Virus record (IMG/VR): IMGVR_UViG_3300035665_000004
Coordinates: 1 to 64,000 of that record
Reading direction: 5' to 3' (one strand)
Source of the DNA: a virus
Length of the DNA stretch: 64,000 nucleotides
Part shown: piece by piece, positions 20,980-29,500 of the stretch
How positions within the stretch are numbered: position 1 is the stretch's first letter
Layout: each line of letters starts with the position of its first letter
The notes under the pieces: generated by a model
The model's database searches: none
Told to the model about the DNA's origin: nothing
The model's input: the letters and a program-made list of their open reading frames with translations, nothing else
Program-made: the position numbers and the translations under genes

Positions 20980-21237
20980 ATGATGAATCCAAATTTCAGT
21001 ACATGGATAACATTTTTAAATACTCATGAAGCAATGTCGTTATTACGAGCAGAGGACACAGAGTTTTATCCTGTTGATTCCACTGTTATTTTAATTTATG
21101 GTGGGTTTGTTTTAAAAAAAATAGTCATGGATTCAGTGAATGAATCGGTAATGGGATACAACTTTTATAACCAAGAAGAAAGTTTACTACACTCTGACCC
21201 CAATGACACCGTTACATTCACAAAAATTATTGATTGA
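20980..21237 (+). CDS. Hypothetical protein, 85 aa
   Basis: Two adjacent ATGs (20980, 20983) follow TAGGAGAAT. The form ST-W-I-T-FLNTHEAMSLLRAED then beta strands is that of a small globular domain; unknown family. Stop overlaps the region used by the next start. Confidence 0.6.
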   Translation: MMNPNFSTWITFLNTHEAMSLLRAEDTEFYPVDSTVILIYGGFVLKKIVMDSVNESVMGYNFYNQEESLLHSDPNDTVTFTKIID

Positions 21238-21248
21238 AGGTGATTGTG

Positions 21249-21764
21249 ATGACAAAAAATGAAAAAGAATTGTACGATGCGTTAGAACTACTGGTAGAGT
21301 ATTCAACACTGGTGGTGCCTTATTTGTACACCAGTGGTTATCCTGGCAAATCAAAAATATTAGCAAATAAAATTGGTGGTGCATTAAAAGTAATGGAACG
21401 GTTTACCACTGTTAAAAAACCCAATTTTGTTATTGCCCCTGTAAATAACAGTGAATTTAACTATGTGGTGTTTTCTACAAATTCTACTAGCTTAAATGAA
21501 TACCTTACTCAAATCATTCAGAGTTTACAAGATAGAAATGTAAACTATGCTTTGGTAGATTTAATGTGTCAAGATACAGTAACAGAAAATAATCGGTTTT
21601 TTGAACTCAGAGTAGAACCCTTTAGATTGTCCTCTATTGAAATAAATGAATCTATGTTAGATTATTGTAATGTGTGGTATCAAAAAAATTTGGAATGGTT
21701 AGAAGACAGTAACACAATACAACAAAAATTATGTTTATTTTTAAGAAATGATATAGTAGGATAA
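21249..21764 (+). CDS. Hypothetical protein, 171 aa
   Basis: ATG 21249 with GAAGGTG upstream; TTG 21234 would overlap the prior gene. Helical N-terminus (KNEKELYDALELLVEYSTLV), then an alpha/beta half. No recognised family. Confidence 0.65.
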   Translation: MTKNEKELYDALELLVEYSTLVVPYLYTSGYPGKSKILANKIGGALKVMERFTTVKKPNFVIAPVNNSEFNYVVFSTNSTSLNEYLTQIIQSLQDRNVNYALVDLMCQDTVTENNRFFELRVEPFRLSSIEINESMLDYCNVWYQKNLEWLEDSNTIQQKLCLFLRNDIVG

Positions 21765-21770
21765 AGATAT

Positions 21771-22325
21771 ATGGAAACAGAAAAAACAGCATTAACGGGA
21801 CTTACCAACAATCAACTTGATTCCTTAGCAACCAAATTAAACGAAACATTTTTCATTTCCAAAGAGGAATTTGTCGAGGTCTACAAAGAGTGGATTAAAT
21901 TACAAGAGCCATTTGTTTTTTTACCCGACAGTGTTTTTGATTTTGGTTGGGATTCTGCACCCGATTGGGCAAATTATCAATCACAAGATATGGATGGTGA
22001 ATGGTATTGGCATCAATTTAAACCACGATTAGGAACCAACGAATGGATCCCCAATGGAAAAATTAAAAGTTGCAGACAACCTCAAGAAAATTGGGAACTT
22101 TCATTACGTGTTAGACAACCTAGGTTGGTGATGGAAGGACAAATATGGAAATGTGATACCAGTGATGAAAATAAAAATGGATTTAAAATTCATAATCTTT
22201 GTAAAACTTTATGGGATAATCAATGGATTGAGAGTGTTGTCTACCAATCACTGGATGATGATGCGTTATACTCTCGAACCTTAGAAAATTTTCTTAATAA
22301 CTTTACCATGGTGCTAACCGAATGA
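21771..22325 (+). CDS. Hypothetical protein, 184 aa
   Basis: Trp-rich: two clusters (FGWDSAPDWANYQSQD, DGEWYWHQFKPRL) near residues 63-85, then LWDNQWIESVVYQ. Such Trp/Asp-rich patches are seen in carbohydrate or protein binding modules, but no family is recognisable. Its stop overlaps the start of the lipoprotein gene (ATGA). Confidence 0.65.
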   Translation: METEKTALTGLTNNQLDSLATKLNETFFISKEEFVEVYKEWIKLQEPFVFLPDSVFDFGWDSAPDWANYQSQDMDGEWYWHQFKPRLGTNEWIPNGKIKSCRQPQENWELSLRVRQPRLVMEGQIWKCDTSDENKNGFKIHNLCKTLWDNQWIESVVYQSLDDDALYSRTLENFLNNFTMVLTE

Positions 22326-22699
22326 AAAAAATAATGTTGTTGGCTTTTTTCTTATTAGCTGGGTGTGATTCAGTTACAAACGTACTAACGGGATGTGATG
22401 CTTTAGTTGCTGCCCATAAAACGGTGGATTTAGTACCATCAAAATCCACCTCTCATATTGATACTGATCTGATTATTGATAAGGTAGTTAACCACGATTC
22501 TATGTTGGAATTATCAAACAATCATAGAACTGCCAAATATCGAAAATCTTCGATAACAAAGATTGTATCTTTTTTTAACACAGACACAGGATTTGAAGAA
22601 ATATCCATTAATGTCATCGGACAGGATGGTGCTTCAGAGTGGTTAACCAATAATATGGATATACGATTAAAAGTGCTTAATTCGATTGACAGTAAATAA
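22322..22699 (+). CDS. Small lipoprotein, 125 aa
   Basis: Signal peptide KKIMLLAFFLLAGC with lipobox LLAGC; Cys15 would be lipidated. Asp at +2 (CD) would retain it in the inner membrane by the E. coli rule. The mature part is polar with an alpha/beta C-terminus. Translationally coupled to 21771 by ATGA. Phage lipoproteins of this size often act in superinfection exclusion or lysis, but nothing here decides. Confidence 0.75.
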   Translation: MKKIMLLAFFLLAGCDSVTNVLTGCDALVAAHKTVDLVPSKSTSHIDTDLIIDKVVNHDSMLELSNNHRTAKYRKSSITKIVSFFNTDTGFEEISINVIGQDGASEWLTNNMDIRLKVLNSIDSK

Positions 22700-22727
22700 C
22701 GAGTAATACTGAGGTAGTTTGGAGAGA

Positions 22728-22874
22728 ATGATGAGTGGATTTATTTTAATATTACTACTGATTTTTTTAATACCCATTATTTTAAACGTGATATTATATA
22801 CCCTATTATTTTTATTTTGGTGGTTTATTATACTGGGATTCATCTGGTTTTTGCACCTAATCACTCATCTGTGA
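22728..22874 (+). CDS. Very hydrophobic small membrane protein
   Basis: 47-48 residues from the paired ATGs at 22728/22731 (GGAGAG upstream). Almost entirely Leu/Ile/Phe/Trp: two possible membrane helices with a Pro break (LILLLIFLIPIILNV and LFLFWWFIILGFIWFL). Only the ends are polar. Toxic-peptide or holin-like character is possible but unproven. Confidence 0.55.
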   Translation: MMSGFILILLLIFLIPIILNVILYTLLFLFWWFIILGFIWFLHLITHL

Positions 22875-22925
22875 ACTCTAAATAAAAATGTATAATACTA
22901 ACCAATTAACCTTTTAAGGAGACTT

Positions 22926-23786
22926 ATGCGAAGTTCTATTTTTTTAAATGAAATATCAGTTATCGATCATTCTTACATTGATGATACTGGGTTTTTACGT
23001 GGTGGTTCATTTCTTTGTTCGTTTATTGTAACCGGAGAAGTGGATGAAACCGAAAAAGTGGTTGTTGATTTCTCAACTATTAAAAAAGACATCAAAAATA
23101 TCATTGATAAGCACAGTAGAAACCCAAATGAAAATGGTTTCGATCACCAACTATGGGTAATAAATGGTTACTCAGATTATACAAAAACACAAAATGGTAA
23201 TGATGTTTATATTAGTACCCCAATTTGTAAATTACAAGCGCCAGGTCAATTTGTAAAAGAATTTAATGGGGTGAGTTATTTTAGTGCGGAACAGGCTATA
23301 GCCGATCATGTGTTAACTGCATTAAACGTCAATTACCCAAATATCAATCTTTCAGTAGAATGTAAATTAAGTGAAACTCCCGTATTTCCACCATTTTCAA
23401 CAAATTTCAATCACATTTTATTTAGATATGTTCATGGCTTAAAAGATAGTACCAGTATGGGTTGTAAGAATCTACATCATGGTCATCTAAGTTATATTTG
23501 TATTGAGGATACTCAGCATTTGTTGAAAATTCAAAGTGAATTGCAATCTGTAATCTTTGTAAACGAACAAAATATTATTTCACAGGTAAATGATTTATTG
23601 GAAATCGGTTATGAAATTGATGGAGAAGGAGTATTTAACGCAAAATACGATACCTCAAAATTAAAAACTATTATTTTAAAGACAGAAACCACAATCGAAT
23701 ATTTACTTGAATATTTCATTCAACATTACGATATAACAGGTAAAGTATATATTTCTGAGGGATTGAACAAAGGTGCTTGTAACTAA
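22926..23786 (+). CDS. QueD/6-pyruvoyl-tetrahydropterin synthase-like protein
   Basis: 286 residues, ATG 22926 behind AAGGAGA. T-fold signatures: VVVDFSTIKKDIKNIID near residue 47 (the D-F-x2-(L/I)-K motif), FDHQLWV near 77 (the DH-x-LN motif), SAEQAIADHV near 120 (the PTxEN-like helix), and CKNLHHGHLSYI near 178 (the C-x-LHGH zinc/catalytic site). In QueD the Cys/HGH block comes first; here it comes last, so the order is permuted or the protein is a tandem T-fold. QueD makes 6-carboxytetrahydropterin on the way to preQ0; a GTP cyclohydrolase I that could feed it lies at 60431. Twice the usual 120-140 residues. Confidence 0.55.
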   Translation: MRSSIFLNEISVIDHSYIDDTGFLRGGSFLCSFIVTGEVDETEKVVVDFSTIKKDIKNIIDKHSRNPNENGFDHQLWVINGYSDYTKTQNGNDVYISTPICKLQAPGQFVKEFNGVSYFSAEQAIADHVLTALNVNYPNINLSVECKLSETPVFPPFSTNFNHILFRYVHGLKDSTSMGCKNLHHGHLSYICIEDTQHLLKIQSELQSVIFVNEQNIISQVNDLLEIGYEIDGEGVFNAKYDTSKLKTIILKTETTIEYLLEYFIQHYDITGKVYISEGLNKGACN

Positions 23787-23821
23787 TTTAAAATATTACC
23801 ATAAATAATTACTATATTGCC

Positions 23822-23850
23822 AAAAGTGTGGTATAATATATCACACTTTT
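23822..23850 (+). promoter_or_regulatory. -10 box enclosed in an inverted repeat
   Basis: AAAAGTGTG (23822-23830) pairs with CACACTTTT (23842-23850), with TATAAT at 23832-23837 between the arms; ahead of ATG 23867. No -35 visible. The arms could be an operator. Confidence 0.6.
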
Positions 23851-23866
23851 ATATTGATAATACACT

Positions 23867-24220
23867 ATGAACGCAAAATATTACATCTATCGAAATTTAC
23901 ATCAAAAATCATTTTCCGTCCAATATAAAGGAAAGGTGATTGCTCATCCCACAAATTTTATTGCCCACAATTGTGAATTTAGAGTTTCCGAAAATGGTAG
24001 ACAAAGAGTTTTATCGGAAAAACAGAAAAATGTTCATGCAAAAATTGCGTGTGAATGGTGGGAAATACCCACAGACAGTAGCAATTTGGTTGATGAAAAC
24101 AACGATCGAATCTACTATGATCCCTATGTTACCAACCAATTTCAATTTTCTGGAAAGGATATATTTGTAGCATCACAGGTGGTTGGTATGCATGGAAAGG
24201 ATATTTACAAAAAGGTATAA
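23867..24220 (+). CDS. Conserved hypothetical protein, 117 aa
   Basis: Begins with YIYRNLHQKSFSVQYKGKVI, a pattern I know from a widespread phage/bacterial family of about 110 residues with 'YRNLHK-x-FS-(V/I)' start and an ALREK-like 'LSEKQKNVHA' block in the middle. No function is established. Basic overall. Sits behind the inverted-repeat promoter at 23822. Confidence 0.7.
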   Translation: MNAKYYIYRNLHQKSFSVQYKGKVIAHPTNFIAHNCEFRVSENGRQRVLSEKQKNVHAKIACEWWEIPTDSSNLVDENNDRIYYDPYVTNQFQFSGKDIFVASQVVGMHGKDIYKKV

Positions 24221-24225
24221 TTATT

Positions 24226-24648
24226 ATGGCGACAATATATAACGTAAGTTATAATGATATTAAAAAGGGGGATTTTTTTCACCCGCCTCCAAATAACCGC
24301 ATGATTCTTATACAAATTGTTGATCCTTGTATGGATTTTCCAATTCCATTATGTGAACATACATTTTACGAAATACATCAATTTGAATTTTCCGATGTCG
24401 ATTCACCTAACGACATCGTATGGCCGTTTAGATTTCGCATCGAACAAGCAAAAAAAATAATTCATATTTTAAAAACGGCAAAACTCAATGACGCAGATGT
24501 AATAATTCATTGTATAGCGGGCGTTAGTCGTTCGGGAGCTATTGTTGAATTTGGAATACAAGAATTGAATTTTAGTGATTGCAACCTTTATCGACATCCA
24601 AATGCATATATGTTGCGAATATTAAAAAATTGTTTCAAGTATAGATAA
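24226..24648 (+). CDS. Dual-specificity-type protein phosphatase
   Basis: 140 residues. The cysteine phosphatase signature HC-x5-R reads HCIAGVSRSGA near residue 97, with Cys as nucleophile and Arg in the phosphate loop. A conserved Asp general acid could be in DVDSPND near residue 64. N-terminal strands (MILIQIVDPC) match the start of small DSP-like phage proteins. A second phosphatase lies at 25278. Might dephosphorylate host proteins or nucleotides; substrate unknown. Confidence 0.8.
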   Translation: MATIYNVSYNDIKKGDFFHPPPNNRMILIQIVDPCMDFPIPLCEHTFYEIHQFEFSDVDSPNDIVWPFRFRIEQAKKIIHILKTAKLNDADVIIHCIAGVSRSGAIVEFGIQELNFSDCNLYRHPNAYMLRILKNCFKYR

Positions 24649-24733
24649 ATTTAATAATGTTGTTTCAACATTTAACTGTTTTCATTTTGAAACATCAAAA
24701 AAACAATACTACAACATACTAGGATTAAAAATT

Positions 24734-25249
24734 ATGTTTTCATTAAATATTAGTAAATTATCACCAGAGGAGTATTTTTCCATTTTATACAATTCCAATA
24801 AATCCGATGGTGAAGTAATGGAAAACCATTTATTGTATTACAATTTAATTAGAAATAATGAGCTTATTAATAAATGTGTTGAATCGGATACAATTTATAC
24901 AATAACTATCGGTTTTAAAAATGGGGAATATAGACTTTCATCTAATAAACTATCGGATGTGTTAAATGCTGGTATAGTTTATACATTAGAAAACAATTTC
25001 ACTATTTTTGATGGTGGATATGGGTTACATTTTAATGAATGTAATCTTTTCCAATGTACCAAAAATTTTTTAGAAACAATGGAAAGACTCAATAACAAAC
25101 CTGATTTTATTAGTGCTGAGGAATATGCTGCAGCTATCAAACATAAAAAATATTGGTTGTTTACCGGTCACAGAAATGGGGAATATTATTGCTACCATGC
25201 GTATGATGTTGAAAAATTATTATCACATGTTCTTAATAATTTAGTATAA
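24734..25249 (+). CDS. Hypothetical protein, 171 aa
   Basis: Lies between the two phosphatase genes. Asn/Tyr-rich; contains two similar segments: IYTITIGFKNGEYRLSS near residue 54 and KYWLFTGHRNGEYYCYHAYD near 140, each followed by a DVL or EKLL helix, so it may be built from two repeats. No recognised family. Confidence 0.65.
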   Translation: MFSLNISKLSPEEYFSILYNSNKSDGEVMENHLLYYNLIRNNELINKCVESDTIYTITIGFKNGEYRLSSNKLSDVLNAGIVYTLENNFTIFDGGYGLHFNECNLFQCTKNFLETMERLNNKPDFISAEEYAAAIKHKKYWLFTGHRNGEYYCYHAYDVEKLLSHVLNNLV

Positions 25250-25277
25250 TATATTAAATAATCAAAAAAATAATCTT

Positions 25278-25766
25278 ATGAAATTCATCAATACAGTTAA
25301 AACTGAAAAAATTCATTGTATCGTTTCAAAAATAGAAATTCAACACATTGACTCTACGGGATGTGTACTTATTTCAATTACCGATCCAGATAGTGATTAT
25401 ATTGGCATTACTATCCGAGAAAAATATGATGATGTGTTAAATATTCAATTTTTTGATGTTACTGAGAATACTTTTGTTCAGATTAACTCAACCTCAAAAT
25501 TACTGAGAGAACCCTTAACTTTTGAACAAGGGAGAGTAATCAAAGAATTTATCCTTAAAAACAAAGATAAAAAATTTGCAATCCATTGTTCTGCAGGTAT
25601 TAGTAGAAGTGCCGCAGTTGGATGCGCAATCAATTGCTTATTAGATTGTAATGGTGATATTTATGAATATCAAACTGGGTATTCATGTGCTGTAAAAAAA
25701 CACAACCGGTATCACCCAAATAAAACGGTATTTGATAGAATTATTGGAGTTGGAAATGTTAGTTGA
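25278..25766 (+). CDS. Second dual-specificity-type protein phosphatase
   Basis: 162 residues. Signature HCSAGISRSAAV near residue 103 is a perfect HC-x5-R(S) loop. Upstream strands (CVLISITDPDSD) and the helix FEQGRVIKEFILKNKDKK before the loop match the DSP fold. Similar to phage proteins often annotated as tyrosine phosphatases. Two such enzymes within 1.5 kb suggests duplication, although sequences outside the loop differ. Confidence 0.82.
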   Translation: MKFINTVKTEKIHCIVSKIEIQHIDSTGCVLISITDPDSDYIGITIREKYDDVLNIQFFDVTENTFVQINSTSKLLREPLTFEQGRVIKEFILKNKDKKFAIHCSAGISRSAAVGCAINCLLDCNGDIYEYQTGYSCAVKKHNRYHPNKTVFDRIIGVGNVS

Positions 25767-25986
25767 TTTATACGATTTTACAGAAACGATGAATTATATC
25801 AGTTTAATCAACGATTCAAAATTAGATGAATTGGTAATTTTGATTGATGGTGAAAAATTTAAAATCCCAGAGAATATTATTGCTGAATGGAAATATATTG
25901 GATTGAGTAATCGAGATTTATTACTATCAATCAATGAAGAAACTAAGACCTGTGGTCCTAGTGAAATTAAATTAATTAAAATATAG
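25756..25986 (+). CDS. Hypothetical acidic protein, 76 aa
   Basis: ATG 25756 with GGAGTTGG, overlapping the phosphatase stop by 11 nt. Begins LVDLYDFTETMNYISLIND; acidic alpha/beta. Coupled to the phosphatase gene, so it may be a partner. No family recognised. Confidence 0.6.
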   Translation: MLVDLYDFTETMNYISLINDSKLDELVILIDGEKFKIPENIIAEWKYIGLSNRDLLLSINEETKTCGPSEIKLIKI

Positions 25987-25995
25987 GTATCAATT

Positions 25996-26280
25996 ATGTA
26001 TCATTTGATCGATGAAAAAGGTTATCACAGTGGGATTTATTATTCGGAATTTCAAGGTGATGATTGGTTGGATTTAACAGATTATGAGCAACAGGTATTC
26101 AAATTTACAATTGATTATTGTATTGAGCATAAATTAAAAATGTTTATTATTATGGCTACTTACAATAGCTGTGTTTCACTAGGAAAAATTTTTGTAAGTG
26201 AGGATGGTGTTAATCTACCAAAATCATATATGTTGTGGAACACACCAGAACATTATAAAAATTTTATTTTTGAACTTTAA
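25996..26280 (+). CDS. Hypothetical protein, 94 aa
   Basis: ATG 25996. Tyr/Asp-rich N-terminus, followed by a hydrophobic segment IEHKLKMFIIMATYNS that seems too short and polar-flanked for a membrane helix, and an aromatic C-terminus. Unknown. Confidence 0.6.
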   Translation: MYHLIDEKGYHSGIYYSEFQGDDWLDLTDYEQQVFKFTIDYCIEHKLKMFIIMATYNSCVSLGKIFVSEDGVNLPKSYMLWNTPEHYKNFIFEL

Positions 26281-26316
26281 CCAAATTTATTAAATTTTCG
26301 GAATAGGAATAGTATT

Positions 26317-26901
26317 ATGAAAACATGCACATATACATTAATGCTGGTTATTACAACTATGGGTGTTACAGGTTGTAGCGATGACGAAAAGCAACAACAA
26401 TTATTGGCTAAGCAAAATCAACAGTTCCAACAACAACAATATGCTCCTCAAATACCACAAGCGGTTCAACAGCCTCCAGTAATTATTAATAACAGTCAAC
26501 CACAACAACAGGATTCAACCTTTACAAATTTAGCTGCTGGTGCTGCGTTAGGAGCAGTTGCGGCAAATTTAGCAAACAACAATGACAATAACCGAGTAAT
26601 TGAAAAACATTACATTGAAAATCCACACAATACAATACCTCACAAGAGTTATTTTCAACAACCGCAGAACGTACCAATTTCAAACACACAACAATTAAAT
26701 AGTGCACAATCTCAAACTGTACCACCAACACCGGCTAAAGTTGAAAAAAATTATATGGATACGAATAAATTAGCTGATTCTGCCAAATATTCGCCACAAC
26801 ACAATAATTCATCACCATTAGGTGCGACATTAAATAAATCGGTTACACGTTCATCAGGAATGAATATGTCCAAACTAGCACAATCAACACGAAAAAAATA
26901 A
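26317..26901 (+). CDS. Gln/Asn-rich lipoprotein
   Basis: 194 residues. Signal peptide with lipobox VTGC (Cys20), then SDDEKQQQLLAKQNQ and a low-complexity Gln/Pro/Asn region. A short Ala/Gly-rich segment near residue 72 (LAAGAALGAVAANLANN) resembles glycine-zipper membrane inserts seen in small outer-membrane lipoproteins. Likely envelope-located. A terminator follows at once. Confidence 0.75.
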   Translation: MKTCTYTLMLVITTMGVTGCSDDEKQQQLLAKQNQQFQQQQYAPQIPQAVQQPPVIINNSQPQQQDSTFTNLAAGAALGAVAANLANNNDNNRVIEKHYIENPHNTIPHKSYFQQPQNVPISNTQQLNSAQSQTVPPTPAKVEKNYMDTNKLADSAKYSPQHNNSSPLGATLNKSVTRSSGMNMSKLAQSTRKK

Positions 26902-26914
26902 AAAATCGTAGATT

Positions 26915-26949
26915 GAAAAGGTTGGTTAATTTTAATTATCAACCTTTTC
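26915..26949 (+). terminator. Rho-independent terminator
   Basis: GAAAAGGTTG (26915-26924) pairs with CAACCTTTTC (26940-26949), with an AT-rich inner loop; ends the 19-27 kb gene run. Confidence 0.75.
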
Positions 26950-27042
26950 AAAAATTATTTAACAATCATTTTTAAAGTATAATAATATAGATGTTTAATC
27001 AAGTAAACAAATATTTTTTAATCTACAATGTGAGTTACTATT

Positions 27043-29028
27043 ATGAGTAAATTTTTAGAATTACAATCTTTAGTGTTAGAACATGCAAAAAAATTACAAC
27101 AACACCAATTATTTAGAGTAGAATTACCAGAAGATATTTTTGATATTTATCTAAACTGTTTTGATGATGTGACTGTAAGAAATGAGCATAATTGTAACTG
27201 TTGTAGACAATTTTTAAGAAATTATGGTAATTTAGTTGCAGTTAAAGATGGAAAAGTATTAACATTATGGGATTTTGAAATTGATGGGATTTTTAACAAT
27301 GTTCCACTTGCATTAAAAAAATTGGTACATAGTGGTCAAATTTCATCAGCATTCGTAACTAAATTTAACCGAGTTGGCGTTGAACATAACTTTAGTTCAA
27401 ATACTGAGGGAAAACAACTCAAACATTCCCATTTTTTCTTTGATGTTAAAGGAAAAAATTATGTGAATGATTATGTAGATTCACGAATTGGTGAGTTAAA
27501 CACAACAAAAAATATGTTGCGTCGTGCGTTAGATGAACTAACCTTAGATTCGTTTGAAACGGTTTTGGGTTTAATTGAAACAAATTCATTATATCGAGGA
27601 ACAGAATTCAAAAAAGGAATTAACGATTTCGCAAATATTAAAAGATTATATAATAGTTTAGTTTCTGATAACGAAAAAGACTTGTTTGTTTGTGAACATA
27701 TTGATTTTCAAGCATCGAGAATTAGAAATACGGCAATTGGTACGTTATTGATTGATTTATCAGATGGTCGTGATTTAGAAAGTGCTGTTAACGCTTATGA
27801 ACGTGTAGTCGCACCAAGCAACTATAAAAGACCAACTGCGTTAGTAACACAGAAAATGGTAGATCAAGCTAAAAATAAAGTTCGGGAATTAGGTTTAGAA
27901 GATTCGTTAAAAAGACGATACGCTAAAAATACGGATATTTCCATCAACAATGTTTTATATGTGGATAGAAATAAACCAGGCGAAAGTGATTTATTTGAAT
28001 CTGTTGCAAGTGACATACCAGTCGATGCTAAAAAATTAAAAATCAATAATGAAATCAGTATTGATACCTTTTTAAAAGACATCGTACCGACAGCAAATAG
28101 TGTAGAGTTGTTATTAGAAGACAGATTGAAAAATAATTTTGTAACTTTGATTGCCCCTGCAGTAGATGATGCAAAATCATTATTTGCATGGGACAATAAT
28201 TTCAGTTGGAGTTACGCTGAAGGTATGGCGGATTCAATGAAGCAAAAAGTTAAAAATGCTGGAGGTACAGTTGACGGCGAATTGCGTATATCATTAGAAT
28301 GGTTTAACTTTGATGATTTGGATCTTCACGTAATTGAACCAGATGGGTTTAAAATTCATCACAGCACTAAAAAATCTAAGGTTACTGGTGGACAATTGGA
28401 TGTTGATATGAATATCAGTCCAGAAACACGAAACGCTGTAGAAAATGTTATATATCCAAGCAAAAATAAAATGTTGGATGGGGATTATGTGGTATTGGTC
28501 AAAAATTATACAAAACGAGAAACCGTAGATGTAGGATTTACTATTGAGCTTGAGCATGAAGGTAATGTACGTGTATATGAATCAAACCAATCACCAAATA
28601 ATCAAGCACATTTTGAAGTAGTAAAATTTAATTACTCAAAACAAAATGGAGTAACAATTATTTCAAGTATTTCTGGTGGTGTGGATAACACTAAATCAAA
28701 TACGGTTTATAATATTGGTACTAATAAATTTCATAAGGTTAATACAGTTATGTTATCACCTAATTATTGGACTAATACCAGTGGCAATAAACACTTTTTC
28801 TTCATGCTGGATGGTACAAAAACAGATTCACCACCACGAGGAATATTCAATGAATTTTTAAAACCTGAATTGAATGAACATCGCAAGGTTTTTGAGATGT
28901 TGGGTAACAAAATTGTTGTTCCGGAAAGTGATGAACAGTTGAATGGTATTGGGTTTAGTGAAACTATTCAGAACAACGCGGTTGTTAGAGTTGATGGTAA
29001 ATTATTTAAAATAAATTTTGGAGTTTAA
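27043..29028 (+). CDS. Large conserved phage protein with DUF2135-like domain
   Basis: 661 residues. N-terminal region has a Cys cluster (NEHNCNCCRQFLRNYGN near residue 46) that may bind zinc, then a helical middle. Residues about 405-500 read LRISLEWFNFDDLDLHVIEP, GGQLDVDMNIS and DGDYVVLVKNY, the order of strands in DUF2135/YfaP-type beta-sandwich domains (W-x4-DLDL-x-V-x2-P-G). Close relatives occur in many large phages as a conserved unknown. It forms a two-gene unit with 29031 (2-nt gap). TATAAT at 26978-26983 may be its -10 box. Confidence 0.75.
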   Translation: MSKFLELQSLVLEHAKKLQQHQLFRVELPEDIFDIYLNCFDDVTVRNEHNCNCCRQFLRNYGNLVAVKDGKVLTLWDFEIDGIFNNVPLALKKLVHSGQISSAFVTKFNRVGVEHNFSSNTEGKQLKHSHFFFDVKGKNYVNDYVDSRIGELNTTKNMLRRALDELTLDSFETVLGLIETNSLYRGTEFKKGINDFANIKRLYNSLVSDNEKDLFVCEHIDFQASRIRNTAIGTLLIDLSDGRDLESAVNAYERVVAPSNYKRPTALVTQKMVDQAKNKVRELGLEDSLKRRYAKNTDISINNVLYVDRNKPGESDLFESVASDIPVDAKKLKINNEISIDTFLKDIVPTANSVELLLEDRLKNNFVTLIAPAVDDAKSLFAWDNNFSWSYAEGMADSMKQKVKNAGGTVDGELRISLEWFNFDDLDLHVIEPDGFKIHHSTKKSKVTGGQLDVDMNISPETRNAVENVIYPSKNKMLDGDYVVLVKNYTKRETVDVGFTIELEHEGNVRVYESNQSPNNQAHFEVVKFNYSKQNGVTIISSISGGVDNTKSNTVYNIGTNKFHKVNTVMLSPNYWTNTSGNKHFFFMLDGTKTDSPPRGIFNEFLKPELNEHRKVFEMLGNKIVVPESDEQLNGIGFSETIQNNAVVRVDGKLFKINFGV

Positions 29029-29030
29029 CA

Positions 29031-29429
29031 ATGTTTGAATTAGCGAGTAAAATTAAATTGCGGTTTCAATACAAAGGTATTATTGGTGTTGAAGATTTAT
29101 GGGATTTACAATTAATCGATTTAAATGAGATTGCGAAAAAAGTAAATCGACAGTTAAAAAATTTAGATGATGAGGATTTTATTTCCGGTGATGTTAAAGT
29201 TACCAAAGAAAAAGAAAATCTTCAGTTGCAGTTGGATATTTTGAAACATATAATTGCAATTAAAATTGAGGATCGTGAACTAAAATTAAAAGCTAGAGAA
29301 CGATTAGAAAAAAGAAAACATTTACAGGAACTAATTTATGATAAACAAAATAAAGAATTAAGTGAAAAATCTTTAGATGAATTAGTAAAAATGTTGAATG
29401 AAGTTGACGAAAATTTAATCAACTCATAG
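29031..29429 (+). CDS. Coiled-coil protein paired with the 27043 gene
   Basis: 132 residues; GGAG lies in the end of the preceding gene, so the two are coupled. Starts FELASKIKLRFQYKGIIGVED, then a long charged helix (KLKARERLEKRKHLQELIYD). The same 'LA...LRF-x-(Y/S)-x-G-x-L-x-VEDLW-x-L' opening accompanies the large protein in other phages, suggesting the two act together. Function unknown. Confidence 0.7.
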   Translation: MFELASKIKLRFQYKGIIGVEDLWDLQLIDLNEIAKKVNRQLKNLDDEDFISGDVKVTKEKENLQLQLDILKHIIAIKIEDRELKLKARERLEKRKHLQELIYDKQNKELSEKSLDELVKMLNEVDENLINS

Positions 29430-29438
29430 TGGAGTTTT

Positions 29439-29473
29439 GGATTGGAAAGACTGGTTGTTAGTCTTTCCAATCC
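29439..29473. terminator. Bidirectional terminator hairpin
   Basis: GGATTGGAAAGACT (29439-29452) is complementary to AGTCTTTCCAATCC (29460-29473). Lies between convergent genes. Confidence 0.8.
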
Positions 29474-29500
29474 ATACTATATCATTTCTCCAAAATAAGT

